Of a stretch of 64,000 nucleotides of DNA, positions 36,217 to 47,328 are shown one piece after another. The DNA comes from Balaenoptera acutorostrata (taxonomy: Eukaryota > Chordata > Mammalia > Artiodactyla > Balaenopteridae). The stretch spans positions 2,790,001-2,854,000 of the forward strand of contig NC_080067.1 of assembly GCF_949987535.1 (NCBI RefSeq), in the 5' to 3' direction. A program made the translations under genes and the position numbers. The notes beneath the pieces were generated by a model. That model was not told the origin of the DNA. It searched no databases and saw nothing but the letters and a program-made list of their open reading frames with translations. The stretch's first letter is position 1; every line of letters starts with the position of its first letter.

Positions 36217-36905
36217 CATGAACCTATGGCTTCATTTGTCTTGTATAACATCCCACGTGTGGACTTGCTGAATTCCATGGTAAATTTATGTTTAGCCTTT
36301 TAGAAAACTGCCGAATTGTTTTCCAAAGTACCTGCAACCCTTTACATTACTACCCACAACGTATGAGGATTCTGGATTCTCCACATCCTCGCCAATACTT
36401 GCTTTGTCTTTTTGATGATAACCATCATAGTGCGTGTGAAGTGATCTGTGGTCTTCCCTAAAGACTAATAACTAATAACATTGAATATACTTGTGTATGC
36501 TTCACGGGGTGAAGTGACTATTCAAATCTTTTGCCCATATTTAATTGGGTTGTCTTAATATTGAGTTGTGAGGTGCTTTATATATCCTGGAAACAGTTCT
36601 TTATTAAATACATGATTTGGAATATTTGCTACTACTCTGAGCTTTGTCTTCACTTTCTTAAAGTTTTATGAAGTTTAAAAGTTTTAAAAATGTTGAATTT
36701 ATCAATTCAACAATTTATCAATTTGTCAATTGTTTTTCCGTGAATACTTTTGGTGTTATATCTAAAAACTCTGCTTAACCCAAGGTCATAAAGTTTTTCT
36801 TTATTTTTCAATAGATTTTATAGTGTTATTTTTATATTTAGGGTGGTGATCCATTTGAATTAATTTTTGTGAAAGGTATGGGTTAAGAGTCTAAAGTAAT
36901 TTGTG
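36217..36905 (-). mobile_element. Ancient L1, continuation right of Tigger1
   Basis: The old L1 resumes: 'gccttttagaaaactgccgaattgttttccaaagtacctgc', 'tctccacatcctcgccaatacttg', 'gtcttaatattgagttgtgaggtgc', 'ggtggtgatccatttgaattaatttttg'. Removing 33948-36216 joins both halves into a continuous L1 text. Right edge approximate. Confidence 0.88.
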
Positions 36906-36933
36906 CCCACTAAAGGACCAGAGTTTACAGATA

Positions 36934-37134
36934 CAGGTAACCCCCACTTTCTGAAAGTTTGCAACATGCCATTTCGCTTTTAAGTAAGACCTACATTAGT
37001 ATGAGATGGCTTTTTTTGGTAAACACTAAAATCCTCTTCAGGTTTCTTTCAGTTAGGAAAAACATTTACTAATGTAGGCCTTTTGTAAAAGTGAAGTGGT
37101 GTATTGCAAACTTTCAGAGAGCAGGGGAAACCTG
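36934..37134. mobile_element. 201-bp palindromic MITE with TA duplication
   Basis: The left arm from 'caggtaacccccactttctgaaag' and the right arm ending 'ctttcagagagcaggggaaacctg' are reverse complements over about 66 bases with scattered mismatches. The arms run inward to 'cctacattagta' and 'tactaatgtagg'. TA flanks both sides (36932-36933, 37135-37136). No coding capacity. This fits a Tigger/mariner-type miniature element. I cannot name the family with certainty. Confidence 0.85.
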
Positions 37135-37147
37135 TAATTTCATGTGC

Positions 37148-38010
37148 CTCTCCCAAGACTTTATTATGAAAATTTTCAAAATACAGAGAAGTTGGAAAGA
37201 TTGCACAGTGAATACCCATAAATCAGTTAGATTCTATAATTGTTAACATTTGATGTGTTCACTTTATCACATATCTATTCATCCATCCATCATCTTACTT
37301 TCTGATGCATTTCAAAATAAATTGAAATGTATATTATTAAAGTTTAAAATTGTTTTCAATTCTTTATTTTTAAGGCAAGTATACATATAGTGAAATGCAC
37401 AAACTTTAGGTATACCATTTGAAAAATTTACATACTGTTTCTCACTTTTTGAAAAATTCGCATACTGTTTTAGCCCAAATACTATCAAAATATATTTATC
37501 ATCCCCCAATTTTTCTCATGTCCCTTCCCAGTCAATTGCCCCCAACTCCAACAGCCATTGTTTTGATTTCCTTTATCATAAATTAGTTCTGTCTCTCCTT
37601 CCACTTCATAAAAACTTCATACAAATGGAATTAGACAGTAGGTACTCTTGTGTAATGCTTCTTTTACTCAGCAAAGTATTTCAGAGATTCACGTATGTTG
37701 CTGCTAAGTGTTCCATTGAATGGATGTACTGAAGGTTGTTTATGCAGTCTCCTGTGGATGGACACCGGGGCTGTTTCCATTTTGCAGCAGTACAACAAAC
37801 TTGCTATGTATCTTCTTGTACACTTTTTTTTTTTTTTCACAGCAAACACTTAGGAATGAGACTGATGGGTCATAAAATAAATGTGTATTTAATTTTATGA
37901 GAAAGTGCAAGACTTTTTTCCAAAGCAGTTTTGTACCATTTTACACTCCCACCAGCAACATGGGAGATTTCCCATTAATTGTTCCACATTGCCACCAACA
38001 TACTTTCTGG
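37148..38010 (-). mobile_element. Ancient L1 3' end, second copy
   Basis: 'tattatgaaaattttcaaaatacagagaagttgg', 'catatctattcatccatccatcatc', 'aagcaaagtatttcagagattcacg', 'ttccattgaatggatg' and 'gcagttttgtaccattttacactcccaccagcaac' are minus-strand text of an old L1, from 3' UTR into ORF2. Independent of the L1 at 33480-36905 because it starts a new 3' end. Confidence 0.82.
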
Positions 38011-39066
38011 GAAACACCACTCTCCAGGAGTGAATACTACTCCCTAGAACATCAGACATCATGGGTGTCACAGAAGATGAAAGAATAGTTCTACAATATT
38101 TCTAGAGGGAGTGAGCAATTTAGCCAGTCCAGGCTTCCATTTTGCAAACAGGAGACCAGGACTGCCGCAGGTGTCTAAGGGACACTAAGATTCAGCAGAA
38201 AAAGCCCTGGAGTAAAACATCACTGTTCAAGAGACGCAAGACTATGTTGGTCTTCATCTCCTACTGCTTTTCCGTGGGGCCTTAGGAAAATCAAGGTTAG
38301 AAGAGAAACAAGACTGGTGGTCCCTATGAGTCTTTCCAGCTTTCCCTTTTGTCTTCTTTGGTCCTGTGACCGAGTGGAGGAGAATGTCACACTTCCCTGC
38401 AAATCATGAAGGCAGCTCTCTCTCTTCTCTGTGTCCCACTGCTTTCTGTGAAAGCACCTTTTTCTTTTTTCTCTCTCTCTCCCTTCCTCCCTTCCTCCCT
38501 CCCTCCCTCCCTTCCTTCCTTCCTCAGACATAAACACTTGTGCTCTCTTTACAAGGAAATAAACGGATAGGGACAGGCTGGGTATTTTTTCATCAATTCT
38601 CCATGTCCACTAGCCAACAAACCTCCTTCAAGCTCTGAATGCTCTCTACTCCTGCAGTGGTTAACACTCTGCTTCCTCTGCACAAAGCTGGCCTCCCCTT
38701 GCCCTTCCTCCAAGCCTGCTTCCTTCAGCCTCAACCTGGAGGCACTAGGGCTTCCTTTTCCAGCATGGTGATCAAGTGCTTCATTTCTGGACTTCAGAAA
38801 TCCCATTCCTTCTCCTGGAGGATATCTCTACAGATTGATCATTCAATTTAATGCTTTACCTCTTCACCTGCATTTGTACAGACTCAGAGGCAACTGATGA
38901 TATTTCCAGAAGAACACTGTTTGGTGAGTCACTAAGGCTGAGAAAGTCACCTCATCTCACATGTCAGCTGGAGCAGATCCAAAGTCACACATCACACAGA
39001 CAGTGCTGCATGGCAAATACGTATGTAATGCCTGAAGATGTTTTTCCTTTTCTGAGAAGTTTAAGA
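38011..39066. other. Unassigned non-coding DNA with a pyrimidine microsatellite
   Basis: No gene recognised. A (CCTT/CCCT)n pyrimidine tract is listed separately. Opposed frames at 38549-38851 show no domain. Confidence 0.45.
38463..38525. repeat. (TC)n-(CCTT)n-(CCCT)n pyrimidine tract
   Basis: A homopyrimidine run of ctct, cttc and ctcc units, homopurine on the other strand. Such mirror-like tracts can form triplex DNA. Confidence 0.93.
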
Positions 39067-39077
39067 AGCTCTTTCAT
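39067..39077 (+). repeat. Target-site duplication, left copy
   Basis: agctctttcat, repeated exactly at 40058-40068, brackets the L1 at 39078-40057. Confidence 0.85.
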
Positions 39078-39889
39078 TACAGATGGTCCAATAGGCACAT
39101 GAAAAGATGCTCAACATTGCTAATTATTAGAGAAATGCAAATTAAAACTACAATGAGGTACCACCTCACACCAGTCACAATGGCCATCATCAAAAAGTCT
39201 ACAAATAACAAATGCTAGAGAGGGTGTGGAGAAAAGAGAATCCTCTTACACTGCTGGTGGGAATGAAAGTTGGTGCAACCACTGTGGAAAACCGTATGGA
39301 GGTTCCTCAGAAAAATGAAAATAGAGTTACCATATGATACAGCAATCCTACTCCTGGGCATATATCCGACAAAACTATAATTCAAAAAATACATGCACCC
39401 CCCATGTTCATAGCAGCACTATTCACAATAGCCAAGACATGGAAACAACCTAAATGTCTGCTGACAGATGAATAGATAAAGAAGATGTGGTACATACATA
39501 CAATGGAATACTACTCAGCCATAAAAAAGAATGAAATAATGCCATTTTCAGCAACATGGATGCAACTAGAGATTATCATACTAAGTGAAGTAAGTCAGAA
39601 AGAAAAAGACAAATACCATATGATATCACATATATGTGAAATCTAAAATATGACACAAATGAACCTATCTATAAAACAGAAACAGACTCATGGACATAGA
39701 GAACAGACTGGTGGTTGCCGAGGGGAAGGGGGTTGGGGCAGGGTCAGAGTGGGAGTTTGGGGTTGGTAGATGCAAACTAGTATATACAGAATGGAGACAC
39801 AACAAGGTCCTACTGTATAGCACAGGGAATTATATTCCATATCCTGTGATAAACCACAATGGAAAAGAATATGAAAACAAGTATATATC

Positions 39890-39972
<83 letters not shown>

Positions 39973-40057
39973 TGAGTCACTTTGCAGTGCAGCAGAAATT
40001 AACACAGCATTGTAAATCAACTATACTTCAATAAACAAAAAATATTGGGAAAAATAT
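39078..40057 (+). mobile_element. Cetartiodactyl-age L1, 5'-truncated
   Basis: Carries the end of ORF2 ('aggcacatgaaaagatgctcaacattgc', 'ccatatgatacagcaatcc', 'acaatggaatactactcagcc') with several stops. Its 3' UTR is an older type ('caaggtcctactgtatagcacaggg', 'cctgtgataaaccacaatgg'), ending 'caactatacttcaataaac' and an A-rich tail. An 11-bp duplication flanks it. It is the same subfamily as the L1 at 57783-58440, and distinct from the 'gtgtgttagtttctgc' L1s. A large TG/TA microsatellite has grown inside its 3' UTR. Confidence 0.92.
39889..39967. repeat. Compound (TG)n(TA)n microsatellite within L1
   Basis: About 12 TG units followed by about 27 TA units, located where the sister L1 at 58.3 kb has only 'ggtatatatcaatatatgg'. 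Generates spurious long open frames on both strands. Confidence 0.95.
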
Positions 40058-40068
40058 AGCTCTTTCAT
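40058..40068 (+). repeat. Target-site duplication, right copy
   Basis: Exact copy of 39067-39077 after the L1 tail. Confidence 0.85.
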
Positions 40069-40164
40069 GAAAAAAAAAATTGGGGCATTTATTCTCCAGT
40101 CAGAAACTTCTCCAATGGATCAGGCATGATTTCCCAGCAACTGAGGAATGTGGCCTTTGGTCTA

Positions 40165-40435
40165 GAGCTGCCCTGCCCAATATGGCAGTCACCAGTCACA
40201 TGTGCTACGAAGGTGTGCTCTAAGTGTAAAAGTCACACTCATGTTACAGAGAGTACAGCAATGCTAAAATATGCTGATTATTTTAAAACATTTTTTGCAC
40301 ATTGAAATATTTTGGGATATACTAAAATTAAATAAAAGTGTTAAAATTTCTCCGTCTTTACCTTTCTCAATGTGACTATCAGAAAACTTAAAATCCCACA
40401 TTTGACATGAATCACATTTCCATCGGACAGCATGG
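40165..40435. mobile_element. hAT-Charlie-type non-autonomous DNA transposon
   Basis: The ends 'agagctgccctgcccaatatggcagtcaccagtcacatgtg' and 'catttccatcggacagcatgg' are decayed inverted copies of the familiar 'cagtgctgtccaata...tattggacagcactg' termini. The AT-rich centre fits this group. Family name not assigned (MER58/MER3-like). Confidence 0.65.
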
Positions 40436-42000
40436 ACCTAGGGCATTTTAAAGGAAGGTCTTCCTTTCCCAACAGTTTGTTCTTATTCACTTCACCTTGA
40501 ACATTTCTCATCTAAAGTCAACAGAATGAGTGCTTCAGAAATGTTTCTTATAGAAAGGTTTTTTTTTCCTCCACTAAGTACACAGTTTTAAACAATCACT
40601 TCTATCTTTCAAGTCTGATTGTTAAAGCCAAACAGTATGGATCTCCATGTGCTACACATGGTAGCTGGGTCTCCCGTGCAAAGCCAGGGGGCTATATCCA
40701 CTTTCAAAGGCAGGACAAGTGTCACAGAAACAGATCACAGAGAAGCATATTTGTAACACGCATGTGGTTAGGACCCGCTAATAGCAGCTCTGTTAGTACT
40801 GAGATGACCACATCCTTCTGACCACTGTATTCTAAACATAGTCAGCCTAAGATGTCATATGTGCCACATCCAGAGGCCTCCTTTTATGAGCAGGGTGAGG
40901 CCCATCTGAGAAGGCATAATGCATGTCTTGCCTCCATAATCCTGGAGCATCCCCTCCCACCTTGAAAAGCTTCGGAACTTCAGAGTGGCAATACTCCAGG
41001 AATCCAAGACCTCTCCCCTGCCCCATCGCTGAGATGCCACAGGAAAGCCCTGGAAAGGGTTATTGCTCAGGAGATGTGCACGTGTCTGGATCCTTCCTGT
41101 GCTACTAAGGGATGTTGCTTCATTTACACATTCCCTGCCTCTGATCCCTGAGTGGTAACATGCTGGGGCATACAGAGGGAGGGGTCGTGTAGGACTTGGA
41201 AGGATAGCATCTCTGATCCCTCTCTTTCGAACGCTGCATAACTAGTGTCCTGCACGACACAATTCCATGTGTGGTTGGCACTGTCTCGGCCACACCCATC
41301 TTCTCCCTGTGGCTGTAGCTACCTTCCACATCTGAATGACTTGTACATATTTCCACTGCATAGACATAGACAAGCTGGCTTTACAAAGAGTTTTACAGAG
41401 CTGGTTTGATTTCCAAAACAAATTATTCTATTGTTAAGACACAGTTGAGTAAACCCAGACTGTTAGTGGGTAGTGATGAAGTACTGCTAGACAGGACATC
41501 CAATGTTCTCTTATGTTACTTCTAGGCTTATTTATAAATTTATAACTACTGACCCGACCACTAAAATTAATCTTGATACTTCTCAAAAAAAAGCTGAAAA
41601 TACTGGACCATAAAGACCAATGTCCATGATGAGCTCATGAACAAACCCAGATTGTGAATCATCCTACTTTAAAGCATGTGATTGTATTTTGATGGAAGGA
41701 ATTCCTGGCATATTGTTGTCCACTAGTTGTGACAGACATAGGGACATAGGTAGAAAGCTACAATACTTTCTGTAAATAATACTTCCTAATATATTATTTC
41801 ATTTAATTTGTTATTGTTTTGGCTCTTGGATTTTCATTCAGTCTGGCAATCGTCTTACTGGTTGGGGAGATTAGCTGGGTTTGAGATTTATTGCTGTCAT
41901 GTTTATTCTCAGGGTACCATACTCTTTAAATTTCTGTAGTGATAACCTGTGTTTAGGGTTGGGTTAGTTTTGCAGAGCACTGCCTGTTTGCCTTTTTTTT
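40436..42000. other. Unassigned non-coding DNA
   Basis: No gene or repeat recognised. Confidence 0.45.
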
Positions 42001-42455
42001 TTTTTTTAATATCTTAATTGGAGTATAATTGCTTTACAATGTTGTGTTAGTTTCTGCTGTATAACAAAGTGAATCAGCTATACGTATACATATATCCCCA
42101 TATCTCCTCCCTCTTGCATCTCCCTCCCACCCTCCCTATCCCACCCCTCTAGGTGGTCACCAAGCACAGAGCTGATCTCCCTGTGCTATGCGGCTGCCTC
42201 CCACTAGCTATTTCACATTTGGTAGTGTATAAATGTCCACGCCACTCTCTCATTTCATCCCAGCTTACCCTTCCCCCTCCCCGTGTCTTCAAGTCCATTC
42301 TCTACGTCTGTGTCTTTATTCCTGTCCTGCCCCTAGGTTCTTCAGAACCTTTTTTTTTTTTTTTTGATTCCATATATATGTGTTAGCATGCGGTATTTGT
42401 TTTTCTCTTTCTGACTTACTTCACTCTGTATATAGACTCTAGGTCTACCCACCTC
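42001..42455 (-). mobile_element. Young L1, 3' UTR and last ORF2 codons
   Basis: From a T run and 'aatatcttaattggagtataattgc' through the C-rich block (42121-42148), the hairpin 'aggttcttcagaacct' with a 16-base T run (42350-42365), to 'ttctgacttacttcactctgtatatagactctagg'. It is a 5'-truncated copy on the minus strand. No clear duplication found. Confidence 0.9.
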
Positions 42456-43244
42456 ATTTAATTTCAACCTTGCTGTTCTAGAAAGAAATTAATGCATAAA
42501 TTCTTTCTACAAGTATATTTTTCACTCTTCCCATGCATTAAGAGACAGGTGTTAACTATATTTCTGTATTCAGTAGTACAGGTGATCTCTGACTTAAGAA
42601 AAAAAGATTTCTTACATTTGCTGTGTCCCTACAGAGTTGTCTGTAAATTGAAGTAAATGCCAGAGGAAAACACCCTCTGTTAAGCAAAGAATAACTACCT
42701 TATATGTGTACTGTCACTTTAGATACTCATGGGTCAAGCTTTCTTGAAAGAAGAAAGACCTACTTGTATGGGATCATTTTTCTATCTTCTAATCTCTTGC
42801 TGGAGTTGAGAAATTTAACGAACTACTCTTTGAAAACATGGTTCTCTTGGGGGCGAGAGGTAGAAAAACACCACCAAAATCATCATTGGATTCAAGTTCT
42901 TTCTAACAACCAGATCTATTGGGTAGGTATTGAAAATACTCATGGAATACTAATTTTAGAAAGGGTGTCAGATGCAACTTAGTTTAGTCATATAGTTTAA
43001 TCAATCACTTCCTGAGAGAAGTGGTGGCTTCCTCTATTTAAATACTCCCAGTGATAGACCTCGTTGCCCTGTGCCCTGGTTCTATTTTTATCTGTTTCTA
43101 TAATTATTAAAAGATTCTCTCTGTTAAGATGAACTGTGTCTTCCTATAACTCCGTTTCCATCCTCCCTACAGGGCCACCCATAGTAAGCCTCATTCATCT
43201 TATCACCTGACAAATATCATGTTTAAAGACACCAAATATTAACT
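42456..43244. other. Unassigned non-coding DNA
   Basis: No gene recognised. The 92-codon frame at 42704-42982 shows no domain. Confidence 0.45.
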
Positions 43245-43465
43245 GCCACTTGCTGAGATTTTACTGTGTACTGGGCACCATATGAAATAATTACATGTAT
43301 TATGAATTTACTCTTCATAGCAATACAAAGAAATAGATGCATGAATCCTCCTTCTATAGGGGAACAAATGGAGCAAGGGCGAGGTTCCCTATCCCATCGG
43401 AGACAACCTAGATAGTGGAAGAGAGGGCTTTGAACCCTGGTGCCTGATGCCAACACCCGCACTCT
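43245..43465 (+). repeat. MIR SINE fragment
   Basis: 'gagattttactgtgtactgggcaccatatgaaataattacatg...ctataggggaacaaatggagc...gggctttgaaccctggtgcctgatgcc' follows MIR/MIR3 order. Confidence 0.7.
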
Positions 43466-44220
43466 GGACACCCAAAGACACACATTTTAACCTGAATTGG
43501 TACATGTATAGATCCTCTACTGCCATCCATGGAGGAAGCATAGGATCTAGGTTCATTCAAATTTTTGCAGTGTTAAGATGATACTACTTTACAGAAAAAA
43601 CAAAAAATAAAAATTGAGTAACTCTTTGTTTGACATTAGGTAACACTTATGCTTGATCCCACTCCATGGAACTATTCTTCCTAGCCTCTTTCTCCAAATA
43701 TGCATCAGAAATTGGTTGTTTCTAGTGTTTTCTTCCAGACATATCAGCTCATTCAAGGGTTGGCGTTCTGAAAGTAATTCTCAGAAGTGTGCACCACTCC
43801 TTTTTACGTTACCTCGGTAAAAAGTTCCTCTCTATATTTTGTACAAGTTCTTTTCTTTTACAATCGAATAAGCTGTACAATCCCAACCATGTCACTTACT
43901 GAGAGGTCTGCTCATTTATTTCTTAAGAATTCTAATTCACTTACACAGTATATTGCAGCTGTGAACAAAGCCAAATAAATTTCCTCCAAGAGAAAATATG
44001 GTTTTATCCTAGAGATACTTTTAATTATTAGGCAGTCCAACTTAATTCATCATTAGGGCCCATAATGAAAGGCAATAAGGCAATTTAGAAGGAATGAAGC
44101 AGAGGTGCTATAAAATAAAAGATAAAGTCATAACATTTATCACAGCTTGAAGGAGAGAAATTTATTCTGCTGGAAGCAATAATTTTAGATGTAAAACTTA
44201 AGCTGTTAAAGAACTTATGT
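43466..44220. other. Unassigned non-coding DNA
   Basis: No gene or repeat recognised. Confidence 0.45.
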
Positions 44221-44224
44221 CCAC

Positions 44225-44645
44225 CCTGTGGTAGACAGAAACTGGCTAGCTGTTCACAAAATGCAGTTCCTTTCCTTTGGGACACAGTTGGACTATATTC
44301 CTTGTGGTTAAAAGTAGCCAGATGAGTGAGTTCTGGCCAATGGAATGGAGCAGCCATTTGGGGGTCTGCATGTAAAATCCTTCCTTGTAACTGTCCAGTC
44401 TTTCCTACTTCTGGTTAGTTGTGATGGAGATGACCCCCAGGCCAGTCTGAGACCCATACATCGAAAATTGTAAGGCTACAAAACGGAAGGAAATGGAGGC
44501 TTTAAATTCAAACCTGGAGAAGAGCTGCCAGATCAGGAGGACTTCAAGGTAGACTCTTAGGTGAGTGACAAATAAAGCTCTCTTACATGAGACTTGAGGG
44601 GTCCAAGTTGTATCTGTCATAGCAGCTAGCATTATTTGAACTAAC
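44225..44645 (+). repeat. Ancient interspersed repeat, class not assigned
   Basis: 'gactatattccttgtggttaaaagtagccagatgagtgagttctggccaatggaatgg' followed by 'gagctgcc...gtgagtgacaaataaagctctc' matches a widespread old mammalian repeat layout. A second copy of the core ('ttctggccaatgaatt') is at 54385-54640. I cannot name the family with confidence. Confidence 0.5.
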
Positions 44646-44721
44646 ACAGCTCCCCTTAATAAGCATAGATATCCATGGGTCCTGAGAAATCACAAAGCTT
44701 AATATATTTACTCTATGTTTT

Positions 44722-47024
44722 ATTTATTAATTAATTAACATCTTTATTGGAGTATAATTGCCTTACAATGGTGTGTTAGTTTCTGCTTTATAACAAAGTG
44801 AGTCAGCTATACATATACATATATCCTCATACCTCCTCCCTCTTGCGTCTCCCTCCCACCCTCCCTATCCCACCCCTCTAGGTGGTCACAAAGCACCAAG
44901 CTGATCTCCCCGTGCTATGCGGCTGCTTCCCACTAGCTATCTATTTTACACTTGGTAGTGTATATATGTCCATGCCACTCTCTCACCTCATCCCAGCCCA
45001 CCCCTCCCCCACCCCGTGTCCTCAAGTCCACTCTCCACGTCTGTGTCTTTATTCCTGTCCCGCCCCTAGGTTCTTCAGAACCTTTTTTTTTTTTTTTTAG
45101 GTTCCATATATATGTGTTAGCATATGGTATTTGTTTTTTTCCTTCTGACTTACTTCACTCTGTATGACAGACTCTAGGTCCATCCACCTCACTACAAATA
45201 ACACAATTTCATTTCTTTTTGTGGCTGAGTAATACTGCATTGTATACATGTGCCATATCTTCTTTATCCATTCATCTGTTGATGGACACTTCAGCTGTTC
45301 CCATGTCCTGACTATTGTAAATACTGCTGCAGTGAAAATTGTGGTACATAAAACTTTTTGAATTATGGTTTTCTCAGGGTATATGCCCAGTAGTGGGATT
45401 GCTGGGTTGTACGGTAGTTCTATTTTTAGTTTTTTAAGGAACCCCCATACTGTTCTCCATAGTGGCTGTATCAATTTACATTCCCACCAACAGTGCAAGA
45501 GGGTTCCCTTTTCTCCACACCCTCTCCAGCATTTATTGTCTGTAGATTTTTTGATGATGGCCATTCTGACTGGTGTGAGGTGATACCTCAGTGTAGTTTT
45601 GATTTGCATTTCCCTAATGATTGGTAATGTTGAGCATCCTTTCATGTGTTTGTTGGCAATCTGCGTATCTTCCTTGGAGAAATGTCTGTTTAGGTCTTCT
45701 GCCCATATTTCAATTGGGTTGTTCATTTTTTGATATTGAGCTGCATGAGTTACTTGTATATTTTGGACATTAATCCTTTGTCAGTTGCTTCGTTTGCAAA
45801 TATTTTCTCCCATTGTGAGGGTTGTCTTTATGTACTGTTTATGGTTTCCTTTGCTGTGCAAAAGCTTTTAAGTTTCATTAGGTCCCATTTGTTTATTTTT
45901 GTTTTTATTTCCATTTCTCTAGGACGTGGGTCAAAAAGGATCTTGCTGTGATTTATGTCATAGAGTGTTCTGCCTATGTTTTCCTCTAAGAGTTTTATAG
46001 TGTCTGGTGTTACATTTAGGTGTTTAATCCATTTGAGTTTGTTTTTGTGGATGGTGTTAGGTTTCATTCTTTTACATGTAGCTGTCCAGTTTTCACAGCA
46101 CCACTTACTGAAGAGGTAGTCTTTTCTCCACTGTATATGCTTGCCTCCTTCATCAAAGATAAGGTGACCATATGTGCGTGGGTTATCTCTGGGCTTTCCA
46201 TCCTGTTCCATTGATCTATGTTTCTGTTTTTGTGCCAGTACCATAGTGTCTTGATTACTGTAGCTTTGTAGTATAGTCTGAAGTCAGGGAGCCTGATTCC
46301 TCCAGCTCCGTTTTTCATTCTCAAGATTGTTTTGGTTATTTGGGATCTTTTGTGTTTCCCTACTGATTGTGAAATATTTTGTTCTAGTTCTGTGAAAAAT
46401 GCCATTGGTAGTTTGATAGGGATTGCATTGAATCTGTAGATTGCTTTGGGTAGTAGAGTCATTTTCACAATGTTGATTCTTCCAATCCAAGAACATGGTA
46501 TATCTCTCCATCTATTTGTATCATCTTTAATTTCTTTCATCAGTGTCTTATAATTTTCTGCATACAGGTCTTTTGTCTCCTTAGGTAGGTTTATTCCTAG
46601 GTATTTTATTCTTTTTGTTGCAATGCTAAATGGGAATGTTTTCTTAATTTCACTTTCAGATTTTTCATAATTAGGGTATAGGAATGCCAGAGATTTCGGT
46701 GCATTAATTTTGTACCCTGCTACTTTACCAAATTCATTGATTAGGTATGGTAGTTTTCTGGTAGCATCTTTAGGATTCTCTATGTATAGTATTTTGTCAT
46801 CTGCAAACAGTGACAGCTTTATTTCTTCTTTTCCAATTTGGATTCCATTTATTTCTTTTTCTTCTCTTATTGCTGTGGCTAAAACTTCCAAAACTGTGAA
46901 TAATAGTGGTGAGAGTGGGCAACCTTGTCTTGTTCCTGATCTTAGTGGAAATGGTTTCAATTTTTCACCATTGAGAATGATGTTGGCCGTGGGTTTGTCA
47001 TATATGGCCTTTATTATGTTGAGG
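44722..47024 (-). mobile_element. Young L1, 3' UTR and most of ORF2 3' half
   Basis: Minus-strand L1 starting at its (TTA)n-rich tail, 'taacatctttattggagtataattgcc', with the C-rich block at 44850-44877 and the T run at 45083-45098. ORF2 then reads upstream to 47024, where a CHR-2 SINE interrupts it. It continues at 47329-47637. No target-site duplication recognised for the L1 itself. Confidence 0.95.
45097..45726 (-). pseudogene. L1 ORF2 C-terminal domain, open 209-codon piece
   Basis: An uninterrupted C-terminal end of ORF2 on the minus strand, ending at the natural stop, immediately before the A run that opens the 3' UTR. The Cys-X3-Cys-X7-His-X4-Cys motif is complete at residues 66-83 of this frame (about 45478-45531). 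This domain binds RNA and is needed for L1 mobility in studied L1s. The frame is broken from the upstream ORF2 by a stop just before residue 1, so this is part of a dead gene. Confidence 0.9.
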
Positions 47025-47143
47025 TGGGCTTCCCTAGTGGCGCAGTGGTTGGGAATCTGCCTGCCAATGCAGGGGACACAGGTTCGAGCCCTGGTCTGAG
47101 AAGATCTCACATGCCGCGGAGCAACTAGGCCCGTGAGCCACAA
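46064..47143 (-). pseudogene. Chimeric SINE-L1 ORF2 frame, 359 codons
   Basis: The longest open frame in the window. Its first about 39 codons are antisense CHR-2 SINE sequence (47025-47143). The rest is L1 ORF2 from the reverse transcriptase domain onward, with the catalytic FADD box at 46796-46807 (FADDK here). Near its end the frame leaves the ORF2 reading frame (after about 46200), so the last residues are out of frame. The chimera is a by-product of the SINE landing in the L1. No promoter or splice evidence supports expression. Confidence 0.85.
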
Positions 47144-47328
47144 CTACTGAGCTTGTGCGTCTGGAGCCTGTGCTCCACAACGAGAGGCCGCGATAGTGAG
47201 AGGCCCGTACACCGTGATGAAGAGTGGCCCCCACTTGCCGCAACTAGAGAAAGCCCTCGCACAGAAACGAAGACCCAATACAGCCAATAAATAAATTAAT
47301 TAATTAATTTTTTTAAAAAAAGACTATA
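47025..47328 (+). mobile_element. CHR-2-type SINE nested in L1
   Basis: Starts 'tgggcttccctagtggcgcagtgg', has B box 'ggttcgagccc', the 'gagccacaactactgagc' body and the 'gcaactagagaaagccc' end with an AATT-rich tail. It inserted into the minus-strand L1: ttattatgttgagg at 47011-47024 and ttattatattgagg at 47329-47342 are the duplicated L1 target with one mismatch. It has fewer 'ccacaactactg' units than the copies at 3.1 and 22.1 kb. Confidence 0.95.

Noticed and set aside
38463..38525. Minus-strand coding frame rich in Glu, Arg and Gly
   Set aside because: It is the translation of a homopurine microsatellite.
39688..40034. Opposed frames of 110 and 114 codons
   Set aside because: Both are translations of the TG/TA microsatellite and L1 3' UTR.
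45097..45726. Functional L1 ORF2
   Set aside because: Only the C-terminal part is open; the element is 5' truncated, lacks ORF1 and the endonuclease, and is split by a SINE.
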